52,480 nucleotides of DNA, taken from assembly GCF_002286815.1 (NCBI RefSeq), contig NZ_MUNM01000041.1, positions 1-52,480 on the forward strand. The letters run 5' to 3'. The stretch is from Pseudomonas sp. PICF141. Its GTDB lineage: Bacteria; Pseudomonadota; Gammaproteobacteria; Pseudomonadales; Pseudomonadaceae. Made by a program: the position numbers and the translations under genes. Under the pieces are notes generated by a model that was not told the origin of the DNA, did no database searches, and saw nothing but the letters and a program-made list of their open reading frames with translations. Of this stretch, positions 30,413-39,062 are shown piece by piece. Positions within the stretch are counted from its first letter, which is position 1. Each line of letters opens with the position of its first letter.

Positions 30413-30754
30413 GTGAGCACTTTGCCACCCTGCCCGAAATGCAATTCCGAATACACCTATGAAGACGGCGCACTGCTGATCTGCCCGGAGTGCGCCCACG
30501 AGTGGTCCGCCAGCGGCGAAGCTGAAGTGGCTTCCGATGACACTGTAAAAAAGGATTCGGTCGGCAATGTGCTGCAGGACGGCGATACCATCACCGTGAT
30601 CAAGGATCTCAAGGTCAAAGGCACGTCGTTGGTGGTCAAGGTCGGCACTAAGGTCAAGAACATCCGTCTTTGCGATGGCGACCACGACATCGACTGCAAG
30701 ATCGATGGCATCGGTCCGATGAAACTCAAATCCGAGTTTGTCAGAAAAGTCTGA
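30413..30754 (+). CDS. yjdM: zinc-ribbon protein YjdM (PhnA family)
   Basis: A 113-residue PhnA/YjdM protein: an N-terminal zinc ribbon (CPKC...CPEC, residues 7-27) followed by an SH3-like PhnA domain ([23 protein letters not shown] in outline). Despite the old name PhnA it is not the phosphonoacetate hydrolase, and its function is unknown. The start is GTG 30413 with an AAGGAG site 5 nt upstream. A perfect -10 box TATAAT lies at 30370-30375 without a clear -35. A hairpin follows the stop codon. Confidence 0.93.
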   Translation: MSTLPPCPKCNSEYTYEDGALLICPECAHEWSASGEAEVASDDTVKKDSVGNVLQDGDTITVIKDLKVKGTSLVVKVGTKVKNIRLCDGDHDIDCKIDGIGPMKLKSEFVRKV

Positions 30755-30766
30755 ATCTGCCGTATT

Positions 30767-30791
30767 CCATCCCGCGCTTAGCGTGGGATGG
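30767..30791. terminator. hairpin after yjdM, possible terminator
   Basis: CCATCCCGCGC/GCGTGGGATGG with loop TTA forms an 11-bp stem (one G-U pair), 13 bp after the yjdM stop codon. The following sequence (TGCTTTCC) has only a weak T tract. Confidence 0.5.
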
Positions 30792-30916
30792 TGCTTTCCC
30801 CTCCCCCATCACCAAGTATTTCCCGCGCGGGTCACCAAAGTCCAGTCGCTTTGACAGCCCAACCATTTCCCCGCAGAAAAAAACACAAACCGCCAATAGG
30901 CCCTTGCTATTTGACG

Positions 30917-30935
30917 AATAAGAATTATTCTCATT
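30917..30935. promoter_or_regulatory. Fur box
   Basis: AATAAGAATTATTCTCATT is a 19-bp dyad with 8 of 9 positions symmetrical about the central T. On the other strand it reads AATGAGAATAATTCTTATT, the classic Fur 19-mer pattern. It lies 27 bp before the start codon of the downstream gene, in an AT-rich promoter region, so iron-dependent repression is expected. Confidence 0.75.
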
Positions 30936-30961
30936 GAACCCTGTCAATGGAGATGAGACTC

Positions 30962-31219
30962 ATGACTTATTTGATCGATGCCTGGCTGGACCGCCCACAT
31001 CCCTATCTCAGAATCCTGCATCGGGAAACCGGGGAAGTCTGTGCGGTGCTTGAAGAAGAAGCGTTGAACGAGCTGCAGGATCAGGGGGATCTGGACGTCA
31101 ACGGCCTGAGTTCCAGCGAGCCGGTGGTGCTCAAGGAACTGGTGCGTAACCTGTTTCTGTTCTGCTATGCCCGGGCGTTGCGCCCGACCAGCGATCTGAA
31201 CCATAAGATCGAACTATGA
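30962..31219 (+). CDS. small iron-regulated protein of unknown function (PA4570-like position)
   Basis: An 85-residue acidic protein, MTYLIDAWLDRPHPYLRILH..., with no signal peptide and no clear membrane segment; the C-half (LVRNLFLFCYARAL) is hydrophobic. It follows a strong Fur box, so it should be made under iron limitation. By position (after ispB, before fklB) it corresponds to P. aeruginosa PA4570, which I recall as an iron-starvation-induced gene of unknown function. ATG 30962 is 9 nt after GGAG; an in-frame ATG at 30947 would make five more residues but has no ribosome-binding site. The molecular role is unknown. Confidence 0.75.
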   Translation: MTYLIDAWLDRPHPYLRILHRETGEVCAVLEEEALNELQDQGDLDVNGLSSSEPVVLKELVRNLFLFCYARALRPTSDLNHKIEL

Positions 31220-31233
31220 GACAACGCAAAAAA

Positions 31234-31320
31234 CTGTGGGAGCGAGCCTGCTCGCGATGGCATCACCTCGGTTTCACAGAAAAACCGGGTTGACTGCATC
31301 GCGAGCAGGCTCGCTCCCAC
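31234..31320. repeat. inverted REP pair, second sequence class
   Basis: Units GTGGGAGCGAGCCTGCTCGC at 31234-31261 and 31296-31320 face each other across about 34 bp. The palindromic core is GCGAGCCTGCTCGC rather than GCGAGGCTTGCCCGC. It lies between the convergent small iron-regulated gene and fklB. Confidence 0.88.
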
Positions 31321-31349
31321 ATTAGCCCGTCATAACGACAGGCCGGGCG

Positions 31350-31967
31350 TTACAGAACGTCGAGCAGTTCGACGTCGAATACCAATACGCTATGCGGCGG
31401 AATGCTGCCAACGCCTTGAGCGCCGTAAGCCAGTTCGCTCGGCACGTACAGGCGCCATTTGCTGCCGGCGTTCATCAGTTGCAGGGCTTCGGTCCAGCCA
31501 GCGATGACGCCGCCCACCGGGAATTCTGCAGGCTGGCCACGATCGTAAGAGCTGTCGAACACGGTGCCGTCGATCAGCGTGCCATGGTAATGAGTGCGCA
31601 CTTGATCTTCACGGGTTGGCTTGGCGCCTTCACCTTGGGTCAGCACTTCGAATTGCAGGCCGGAAGCCAGCGTGGTGATGCCTTCGCGCTTGGCGTTTTC
31701 TGCCAGGAAAGCCAGGCCTTCGCCAGCAGCGGCTTCAGCCTTGGCTGCAGCTTCGGCTTGCATGATTTCGCGGATCACCTTGAAGCTGGCGGACATTTCT
31801 TCCTGACCCACACGGCTTGGCTTGCCGCCGAACGCGTCGGTCAGGCCAGCCAGGATCGCGTCCAGGCTGACGCCCGGCGGCGGATTGTCACGCAGCTGGT
31901 CGCCCAACTGACGGCCGATGCCGTAGCTGACGCGGGTTTCGTCGGTGGACAGATTTACTTCGGACAT
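31350..31967 (-). CDS. fklB: FKBP-type peptidyl-prolyl cis-trans isomerase FklB
   Basis: A 205-residue MIP-like PPIase. An N-terminal helical dimerisation region (about 1-85, rich in Ala/Glu, EIMQAEAAAKAEAAAGEG) precedes a C-terminal FKBP domain with YHGTLIDGTVFDSSYDRG, GVIAGWTEALQLM and IPPHSVLVFDVELLDV. No signal peptide is visible, so a cytoplasmic FklB is preferred over the exported FkpA. Confidence 0.93.
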   Translation of the reverse strand: MSEVNLSTDETRVSYGIGRQLGDQLRDNPPPGVSLDAILAGLTDAFGGKPSRVGQEEMSASFKVIREIMQAEAAAKAEAAAGEGLAFLAENAKREGITTLASGLQFEVLTQGEGAKPTREDQVRTHYHGTLIDGTVFDSSYDRGQPAEFPVGGVIAGWTEALQLMNAGSKWRLYVPSELAYGAQGVGSIPPHSVLVFDVELLDVL

Positions 31968-32096
31968 GACACTGCTCCGCTGTGGGGCACGCCTGAAAGG
32001 TAAATATTCTTACAGCACTTTCAGAAGAGCCCTTCATAAAAAAGGGCGAGCAGACTAGCACAGATGCCGTCACATTGATGAACGGCATCAGCGCTG

Positions 32097-32393
32097 TCAC
32101 ACGGAACGGAAGGTGATCGGTACTTTCAGGCTTTCCTCGGTGCTGGCACCGCACATTTCGTCATGGACCGAGGTATGCACAACGTTGAACGACAACTTGG
32201 GAAAGGCGTGAAGTACATCACGTGCATGCTCGACCGAGCGCAGCTGCAATGTTTGCCCGTGGGCATCGAGCAATCGATGCGACGCGCCATGCACCCGGGC
32301 CTCCAGCACGTAGAACACGCCTTCCATCGAGATCAGGTTCAGCTCATCAACCTTTCCGGCGACGGCATATGCATTCAATTCTTGCAAAGTCAT
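32097..32393 (-). CDS. DUF6482 family protein
   Basis: A 98-residue protein starting MTLQELNAYAVAGKVDELNL, with a GAGGTGC ribosome-binding site. It looks like the small Pseudomonas family DUF6482, of unknown function. The sequence alternates beta-like segments (FYVLEARVHG, LQLRSVEHARDVL) without signal peptide or metal motif. It lies about 130 bp from fklB on the same strand. Confidence 0.75.
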   Translation of the reverse strand: MTLQELNAYAVAGKVDELNLISMEGVFYVLEARVHGASHRLLDAHGQTLQLRSVEHARDVLHAFPKLSFNVVHTSVHDEMCGASTEESLKVPITFRSV

Positions 32394-32497
32394 AAGCGCA
32401 CCTCACGCAGTGACGAGCCAGTATTTCTACATGGATATGCCTCGACGCGCCAAAGCACAAGCTACAAACAACACCGCCCGTCTGTTTCCCCCCCCTT

Positions 32498-32591
32498 TGC
32501 AGGAGCGAGGTTTGCCCGCGTAGGCGGCGTAACAGGCAACACTTCTGTCGACTGACACGGCCTCTTCGCGGGCAAGCCTCGCTCCTGCAAA
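32498..32591. repeat. inverted REP pair downstream of yqhA
   Basis: Units of the GGAGCGAGG(C/T)TTGCCCGCG class at 32498-32521 and 32563-32591. The enclosed spacer is, after reversal, nearly identical to that of the pair at 30242-30336, so the two full elements are copies of each other. Confidence 0.9.
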
Positions 32592-32602
32592 GGATGTGCA
32601 GA

Positions 32603-33091
32603 TCAGTGCTTGGTCAGCTTGTCCAGATAGCCCATGGCGAACGCCGACACCACGAACGTCATGTGAATGACCACGTACCACTTCAAATGCTCGGGATCGA
32701 CGTTCTTGGCGTCCATGAAGATCCGTAGCAGGTGAATCGACGAAATCGCCACGATGGACGCCGCAACCTTCATCTTTAACGAGGACGAATCCATGGTGCC
32801 TAGCCAGTTGAGCTTTTCCTTGCTGTCGTCGATATCCAGCTGAGACACGAAATTCTCGTAACCGGAAATCATCACCATCACCAGCAAGCCGCCCACCAGC
32901 GCCATGTCGATCAGCGACAGCAGTACCAGAATCAGATCCGATTCGGCCATCGAGAATACGTTAGGGATGACGTGGAAGACTTCCTGGAAGAATTTCAGTG
33001 CCAATGCCAGCAAGCCCAGGGACAAACCGAAATAGATCGGCGCCAGTAACCAGCGGGAGGCGTACATTGCATTTTCGATAAAGCGTTCCAT
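32603..33091 (-). CDS. yqhA: YqhA family inner-membrane protein (UPF0114/TIGR00645)
   Basis: A 162-residue integral membrane protein with four hydrophobic helices: [56 protein letters not shown] and [18 protein letters not shown]. It belongs to the UPF0114/YqhA family of unknown function, found widely in proteobacteria. It is divergent from the lipoprotein gene at 33252 across 160 bp. Confidence 0.92.
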   Translation of the reverse strand: MERFIENAMYASRWLLAPIYFGLSLGLLALALKFFQEVFHVIPNVFSMAESDLILVLLSLIDMALVGGLLVMVMISGYENFVSQLDIDDSKEKLNWLGTMDSSSLKMKVAASIVAISSIHLLRIFMDAKNVDPEHLKWYVVIHMTFVVSAFAMGYLDKLTKH

Positions 33092-33251
33092 TGAATCTCA
33101 CACAAGCGGCTGGAAATGGCGGCGAGTATAACAGCCACCTGTTACACCCAGAAACCGCCGAAAAATCCGTAACCTGCGTGTGTGTGACAAATTTTTTCTG
33201 CTAGTGTCCAGATGATTGACAGGTCAGCGACATCGGACAGGAAGACTGGAA

Positions 33252-35081
33252 ATGGATGGGCGATTGCCGTTAACGAGTGCCGGACTTTGCTTCGCATTAT
33301 TGCTCGGCGGCTGCTCTCCCAGCGATGAGAAACGCCAGGTCAGCCTCGAAGAAAAGATCGTACAGTTCGAACAATCCCTGGAGATGATCGAGGACCCCAA
33401 ACTCAAGAATGCCGTGGCCGAGTTAGGCGGCTCCCTATTGTTACTCGAGCGCGCGCAACTCAAGCTCGATACCAAACCAGCGCTCACCGAATACGGCGAA
33501 GACGCCCTCGCCGTGCTCAAGCACTATCCCGTGCCCCAGGCGCTGGTCGACACCTACATCAACGGCCTGTTCGTGCTGCACAAGGAGACCAGCTCGGATT
33601 ACCTGATCGACTTGCAACCGGTATTCCCCTTCAACTTCAACATTCCGGGCATGTTCTTTTTTCCTCACGGCCTGGAATGGCAATCGGTAACCCTGAGCAA
33701 CAAGCGCGTTATCCCGTTCCAGCCCGAATGGTCGGAAACCGATCCCGGCATTCAGCTGAGCCCGTCGAGCTCCAACCTGAACCAGCCCGATGATTTGACG
33801 GTGACCTACCCCTTCATTGAAGACCTGACGGCGGACAAGAAGAGCCAGCCACAACCGGTGAGCCTGCAAGGCAAGGTGGAAGTCATCGCCCCGCGCCGGC
33901 TCTACAGCTTCTACCTGACGAAGAAGGACATTGGCCAGTCTCGCACTCACGACAATCTGAGTGTCACCCTGCTGAAACTGACCCAGAACTACGCTGAGAT
34001 CGAATTCAGCAACAGCGCGCCGTTGGCTCCCGAGTTACGCGACATCTCACTCAACCCACTGATCGTTCAGGCCAGGGATGTCACCGGGCAATACCTCTCT
34101 CGCTCAGGTGCGATCAACGAAACCGCCGCGCAAATTGCGTTTTATCAACAACAACTGGCGCAGATGCAACAGCAGAAGGCCTGGAGCGAAGCGTTCGAAA
34201 AACAGCTCGATGACGAACAGCGTGCGTTTGAACAACAACAAACCCGGCATTACACCAAGGTCTACTTCAACGGCCCGATCGACACCGTCGAAGCCACCTT
34301 GCTGGACTTCTCGGCGGTCGCGGTAACCCGCAAGGAACTGGACCTGCCAATACGCCGCTTCGACCCGCACACCACGAAAAAAACCATTCAGCCGCTGACC
34401 TTGCCAGTGGTGGTGTATGACGACCAGGCTGCGACCTGGCTCAAGGGCGCAACGTTGAGCGAGGAGCAACTGAAAAAAAGCATCAGCATCAGTCAGTCGG
34501 TCGATGACCCAAGTGCCGCGCGCATCGAATTCAATCACCCCAGAAGCTTCAATGACGAACTGCTCGGCACCTCTTTCAATCCCGGCGAAAGCCCGGTGAC
34601 GTTCTTTACCCAAGACCGCAAGGGCCAGCGCGATGGGCCGATCGAGCTGCCGCCGCAGGCGTATCAGGTCGATCCGATACGCGGCGTCATCACCTATGAT
34701 CTGACCCTTTTTGCACAAACACCGGCCTATGCCGTGGGTTCCATGCCGCACTTTCTGGCGACCATCGACCCGCAAACATACGACGCCCGCCAGTTACCCA
34801 AAGGCCTGGTGCTCAAAGGGAATGCGTTGGTGGTGGATTTGAAACTGTTTCCCGCTCAGGACTGGCGTTTTTTTGCCAAAGACGACAGCGGCAATTATCT
34901 GAAAGAAATTCTGTCAGTCAGCCACGACGCGAGCGCGCAAGGCCCGGCGTTATTTTCAGTGCATTACTTCTATGGCCAGCCCACACGTCTGGAAACTTAT
35001 CAGCGAACCAACCTCACCACCGTGCAATATGGGTTTGAGGTCAAACTCGAGAAGGCTGAGCCAGGCAACCCTGGGCAATAG
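33252..35081 (+). CDS. large lipoprotein of unknown function
   Basis: A 609-residue protein with a lipoprotein signal peptide (MDGRLPLTSAGLCFALLLGGC, lipobox LGGC, acylated Cys about 21). Ser-Pro follows the Cys, so outer-membrane sorting is likely. The mature part has charged helices first, then beta-rich stretches, then a Gln-rich coiled coil (about 285-335), then further beta-rich sequence. I do not recognise the family. ATG 33252 has AGGAAG upstream and starts the signal peptide cleanly; a start 12 codons upstream is rejected. It is divergent from yqhA, and its 3' end is 5 bp from the convergent PA4575-like gene. Confidence 0.8.
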   Translation: MDGRLPLTSAGLCFALLLGGCSPSDEKRQVSLEEKIVQFEQSLEMIEDPKLKNAVAELGGSLLLLERAQLKLDTKPALTEYGEDALAVLKHYPVPQALVDTYINGLFVLHKETSSDYLIDLQPVFPFNFNIPGMFFFPHGLEWQSVTLSNKRVIPFQPEWSETDPGIQLSPSSSNLNQPDDLTVTYPFIEDLTADKKSQPQPVSLQGKVEVIAPRRLYSFYLTKKDIGQSRTHDNLSVTLLKLTQNYAEIEFSNSAPLAPELRDISLNPLIVQARDVTGQYLSRSGAINETAAQIAFYQQQLAQMQQQKAWSEAFEKQLDDEQRAFEQQQTRHYTKVYFNGPIDTVEATLLDFSAVAVTRKELDLPIRRFDPHTTKKTIQPLTLPVVVYDDQAATWLKGATLSEEQLKKSISISQSVDDPSAARIEFNHPRSFNDELLGTSFNPGESPVTFFTQDRKGQRDGPIELPPQAYQVDPIRGVITYDLTLFAQTPAYAVGSMPHFLATIDPQTYDARQLPKGLVLKGNALVVDLKLFPAQDWRFFAKDDSGNYLKEILSVSHDASAQGPALFSVHYFYGQPTRLETYQRTNLTTVQYGFEVKLEKAEPGNPGQ

Positions 35082-35086
35082 CCTGT

Positions 35087-35428
35087 TCAGTGATCAGGCC
35101 GAAACTCGGGTCCGCTAAGGTTGCGGTAACGGCCTCCATTGATCTCTCGCAACTGGGCTTGCAAATGCAGGCACCAGATTTGCGGATCATCGGCGAGCTC
35201 GTAACCATGCAGAGTCAGGCTTTCAACGATGGTGTCGAGGATCGATTCCGCCACGACCGGCCCACGAAACGGGCCTTGGGCCTTGATGGCAGAAGGCTGC
35301 TCGCCGGCCATGCCGGCGGCGAAGAGCAAGGTCCACATCCCCGTATCTCCCGCCAGCGGGCGGATAGCGCATTCGATACGGGTCACAAGGCCCAGGCATT
35401 GACGGGTGAGACAGAGGTTGCGCGACAT
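35087..35428 (-). CDS. PA4575 family protein, function unknown
   Basis: A 113-residue soluble protein (MSRNLCLTRQCLGLVTRIEC...) matching in size and place the conserved Pseudomonas gene next to yqhA in P. aeruginosa (PA4575, from memory). It has several cysteines (CLTRQC, IEC, IWCLHL) but no paired zinc motif and no signal peptide. It has no assigned function. Confidence 0.65.
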   Translation of the reverse strand: MSRNLCLTRQCLGLVTRIECAIRPLAGDTGMWTLLFAAGMAGEQPSAIKAQGPFRGPVVAESILDTIVESLTLHGYELADDPQIWCLHLQAQLREINGGRYRNLSGPEFRPDH

Positions 35429-35754
35429 GGCGGCGACCCTCGGTAGATCCGGTATTCAGCCTCCACGGGAAGGCTGTCTCGATCCAGTGATTACTGTCGA
35501 TATCCTTGAGCAGATAATAGAAGAAAAGTCTGGCTCGCACGCGAACCGGCATCAGAAGGTGCCGAGTGGTCACTGCGCAAATATTGACGCCAGAATTATG
35601 GCAAGCGGACTTACCGCCGTTGGGCCGGCAAGCGGCCCGGAAAGCGTGAAGCGGTTTATCAGAAAGACCGTATCAATCGATTTTACGACTGCCTCGCAGC
35701 CGAACGGGGGCAAGCCCCCTCGCCACAGGGAGCTTACCACTTTTGGCGGACAAC
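35429..35754. other. intergenic region with one small palindromic repeat
   Basis: 326 bp between the PA4575-like gene and the Lon-like protease. No ORF with coding character was seen. At 35704-35730 lies a single REP-like unit with palindromic core GGGGGC-AA-GCCCCC followed by TCGCCACAGGG, a motif common between genes in fluorescent pseudomonads. It could serve as a downstream hairpin for the leftward gene ending at 35755. Confidence 0.5.
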
Positions 35755-38193
35755 TCAGGCCGGTTTGATTTCCAGCATCGCTTCCTGCGCCAATTCCTTT
35801 TCGGCTTCCTTGAGGTCTTCCTCACTGATCATTTCCGCAATCACCCGCAAGCGCTCCACTACCCGCGCGTTGATGCTGCCTTCAGGGAATGCGCCATTCT
35901 CATCCGGCGCGCCGGCTGGCTCGCCGACCAACAGGCTCAGCGCCTCGTCGGCCTGGCGCACCGCATAGACATGAAACTGCCCAGCGCGCACCGCCGCCAG
36001 CACCTTCTCGTCGAGCATCAGCGTAGCGACGTTGGCCTGAGGAATGATTGCCCCTTGCTCACCGGTCAAACCACGGGCTTCGCAGAGCCGGAAGAAACCT
36101 TCGATTTTTTCGTTGACCCCTCCCACCGCCTGCACTTCACCGAACTGATTGATCGAACCGGTAATTGCGAAACACTGCTTGAGCGGGGTTTTCGACAAGG
36201 CCGAGATCAGCGTGCACGCTTCGCCAAGAGACGCGCTATCACCGTCGACGTAACCGTAAGATTGCTCCAGGGCGATGCTCGCGGAAATCGCCAGCGGGAA
36301 TTCCTGGGCATAACGGCTGCCCAGATACCCGGTCAGGATCATCACGCCTTTGGAGTGGATCGGCTGGCCAAGGTTGACCTCGCGCTCGATGTCGACGATG
36401 CCGCTGCCTCCTGGATAAACCGTGGCAGAAATCCGCGCCGGTATCCCGAAAGCCGAATCGCCGACTTCCAGTACCGTCAGCCCGTTGCACTTGCCGACAG
36501 CCGCGCCGTCAGTGTCGATCAGGATGATCCCTGCCAGCATGTCATCGAGAATCCGCGCTGAAACGCGCCCGGTGCGAGTGGCCTTGGCCTTGAGCGCACG
36601 CTCGATGTGCCCGGCGTCGGTCATGTTGTCACCCGCCAGGTCGCGAATGAAATCCGCTTCGCTGACCAGTTGGAACAAATCGCCGATCCGCGCCGACAAT
36701 CGCCCCTGGTGTTCGGCCAGACGCGCGCTGTAAGTCGCCAGACGCGCCACCGCATCGGCGGTCAGCGGCGCCATGCCTTCCTCGGATGTACGGGTTTTGA
36801 GCAACTGAGCGAACTGCTCCAGGCTCTCGTCGACCATCGGGATGTCTTCGTCGAAATCCACCAGGACACGGAACATCTCCTGGAAGTCCGGATCGAGATC
36901 TTGCAACGTGTAATACAACTGCCGGGCGCCGATGATCACGACTTTGACCTGCAACGGAATGTGTTGTGGTGTCAGCGTCACAGTGGCCAGCCGGCCCAAT
37001 TCACCCAGCGGCGATTCCATTTTCAGCTTGCGCGATTGCAGGGCACGCTTGAGCGCATCCCAGACGAACGGCTCACTGAGCATTTTTTCCGCTTCGAGGA
37101 TCAGGAAACCGCCGTTGGCCCGGTGCAGCGCACCCGGTCGCAGCTGCCGATAGGTGGTGTAGAGCGCGCCCTGATCGGTGCTGTATTCGATGCGGCCAAA
37201 CAGGTTGTCATAGGTCGGGTGCGGTTCGAACACCACCGGCGCGCCGCCGCTGAACGGATGACCGACCACCAGGCTTGGGGCGTATTGCTCTTCGAGCAAT
37301 TTGCGGGCGATGGCGTCGGTCTTGCTGTCGTCGACCAGTTGCTCGACCACCGTCTTGAGCAGGTACACCTGCATCGCTTGCAGGTAACCGCAAACGCCTG
37401 CGTTTTCCGCGTACTTTTCCGACAGTGGCGCCAGCAATGGCTGCAAGGCCAGGGTGATGGTTTCTTCGTTGAGCTGACGCAGTTGATTGCTCGACTCGCG
37501 CTTCCATTGCGGCAAGCTGGCGAGTTCTTCGTTCAACCGCTCTTCCAGCCCGGCAATGTCATCATGGAAACGTTCGCGCTCGGCTTCCGGCAACTGGGCG
37601 AATTCCGCCTCATCCAGTGCCTTGCCTTCGCTCATCGGGGTGAAGGCGATGTTGCTGCTGTCGCGGTAGAGCGCGACCTCTTTCTCCAGCGCCAGACGCT
37701 CGATCACATCCAGGGCACGGTCATAACGCTGATTGAAAGCGCGGTCGATGGCGCTTTTCTTCTGCTGATAGGACGGGTGTTCGAATACAGCCGGAAAGGT
37801 CGCCAACAGGTTGTCGATCAAACCGTTGATGTCGCCGATGAAGGCACCGGCGGTGCCAGACGGCAATTCCAATGCACGCGGCTCGCGCGGCTCATCGAAA
37901 TTATTGACGTAAACCCAATCCGCCGGGGTCTGCAGGCGTTTGCCTTCAGCCTTGAGGTAGCGTTTGACGAACGAAAACCGGCCAGTGCCGGGCTCGCCCA
38001 TGACGAATACGTTGTAACCGGGGCGTGGCATGGCCACACCGAACTGCAAGGCTTCGACCGCACGTTCCTGGCCAAGCACACCGCGGAAGGGCTCCAGATC
38101 ATTGGTGGTAGAGAAGCTGAACTGTTCAGCGGAAAACGGACGGGTCAGCGCTTCAGGCGCTAAACGCAAGCTGGCAGCAACAGGATCAGGCAT
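35755..38193 (-). CDS. Lon-family serine protease with degenerate AAA+ domain (YcbZ/LonP2-like)
   Basis: An 812-residue protein with an N-terminal Lon-B/C-like ATPase region and a C-terminal Lon protease domain. The protease dyad is intact: Ser653 (VDGDSASLGE) and Lys696 (GGVNEKIEGF), spaced 43 residues as in E. coli Lon. The ATPase motifs are weak: Walker A reads GEPGTGR with Arg in place of Lys, and Walker B reads LILEAE. Relatives include E. coli YcbZ and the ATP-independent LonC group. No membrane segment is visible. The position matches P. aeruginosa PA4576 (from memory). Substrates are unknown. Confidence 0.88.
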   Translation of the reverse strand: MPDPVAASLRLAPEALTRPFSAEQFSFSTTNDLEPFRGVLGQERAVEALQFGVAMPRPGYNVFVMGEPGTGRFSFVKRYLKAEGKRLQTPADWVYVNNFDEPREPRALELPSGTAGAFIGDINGLIDNLLATFPAVFEHPSYQQKKSAIDRAFNQRYDRALDVIERLALEKEVALYRDSSNIAFTPMSEGKALDEAEFAQLPEAERERFHDDIAGLEERLNEELASLPQWKRESSNQLRQLNEETITLALQPLLAPLSEKYAENAGVCGYLQAMQVYLLKTVVEQLVDDSKTDAIARKLLEEQYAPSLVVGHPFSGGAPVVFEPHPTYDNLFGRIEYSTDQGALYTTYRQLRPGALHRANGGFLILEAEKMLSEPFVWDALKRALQSRKLKMESPLGELGRLATVTLTPQHIPLQVKVVIIGARQLYYTLQDLDPDFQEMFRVLVDFDEDIPMVDESLEQFAQLLKTRTSEEGMAPLTADAVARLATYSARLAEHQGRLSARIGDLFQLVSEADFIRDLAGDNMTDAGHIERALKAKATRTGRVSARILDDMLAGIILIDTDGAAVGKCNGLTVLEVGDSAFGIPARISATVYPGGSGIVDIEREVNLGQPIHSKGVMILTGYLGSRYAQEFPLAISASIALEQSYGYVDGDSASLGEACTLISALSKTPLKQCFAITGSINQFGEVQAVGGVNEKIEGFFRLCEARGLTGEQGAIIPQANVATLMLDEKVLAAVRAGQFHVYAVRQADEALSLLVGEPAGAPDENGAFPEGSINARVVERLRVIAEMISEEDLKEAEKELAQEAMLEIKPA

Positions 38194-38468
38194 CGGGCTT
38201 CCTTACATCAGGCGGGGCAGATAGCGGCATTCTGGCGCTGCCCGCACCTCACTGGCAAGGCGCGCCTCGAGCCAAAGCTCTGACAATCCCTGCGCCTTCG
38301 CCCTGGAGGCTCAAAATCGGTGTTTTCAACTAATGTTTCGCAAAAAGTAACGGAACCCGCCGAACCTGCCTAAACTCCAAACTGCGCGGCTGGATGATAA
38401 CCGGCCCACTGGCACCATTAGGGGGCCAGCACCTTGTCCATTGGTATGCACACAAAGAGAACATAGCT

Positions 38469-38957
38469 ATGAAACGGATTCTTCTCGGTACTCTCTTCAC
38501 CGCTGTATCCATCAACGCCATGGCTCAGGCGCCAGGCGGTCCGGACTGTGGTTGGGGCAACATGCTGTTCGAAGGTCAGCGTGGCACCCCGGCACACTTC
38601 CTGGCATCCACCACCAACGGCACTTCCGGTAACGCAACCTTCGGCATGACCTCCGGCACCAATGGTTGCTCGACCAATTCGGCGCTGACCTATGGCGGCA
38701 AATCCTGGATTGCCATGAATGGCATGATGAACGAGCTGTCCGAAGACATGGCTAAAGGTCAGGGCGAAGCGCTGACCACTTACGCCGTGGTACTGGGCGT
38801 GGCGCCGGAAGATCGTGCGCACTTCGCCGCCGTGACTCATCAGCACTTCCAGCAGATCTTCAGCAATGCTGACGTGACCGCTGATGACGTGCATACCAAC
38901 ACCTTGGCCGTGCTGAAAAGCGACCCACGTCTGGCCAAGTACGCCACTCAAGCTTAA
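38469..38957 (+). CDS. DUF3015 family periplasmic protein
   Basis: A 162-residue protein with a signal peptide (MKRILLGTLFTAVSINAMA, cleavage before QAPGG) and the family pattern CGWGNMLFEGQRGTPAHFLA, then TNGTSGNATFGMTSGT. DUF3015 proteins are common in gamma-proteobacteria and have no known function; the two cysteines (DCGWG and NGCSTN) may form a disulfide. ATG 38469 is chosen because it opens the signal peptide. It has its own terminator. Confidence 0.88.
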   Translation: MKRILLGTLFTAVSINAMAQAPGGPDCGWGNMLFEGQRGTPAHFLASTTNGTSGNATFGMTSGTNGCSTNSALTYGGKSWIAMNGMMNELSEDMAKGQGEALTTYAVVLGVAPEDRAHFAAVTHQHFQQIFSNADVTADDVHTNTLAVLKSDPRLAKYATQA

Positions 38958-38967
38958 GCTCGACCGG

Positions 38968-39000
38968 CCCGCTCTCGTTGGGGAGCGGGTTTTATTTTTT
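38968..39000 (+). terminator. terminator of the DUF3015 gene
   Basis: The stem CCCGCTC/GAGCGGG with an 8-nt loop is followed by TTTTATTTTTT, 10 bp after the stop codon. Confidence 0.88.
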
Positions 39001-39062
39001 GAACCTGACCCTTTTGGCCTGCCCCTCCGGGTCTTTGTTTCTTTCGGCTTAAGTTGCCCACT

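Noticed and set aside
36607..38163. 518-codon open frame opposite the Lon-like protease
   Set aside because: Antisense shadow caused by codon bias; the leftward gene shows clear protease motifs.
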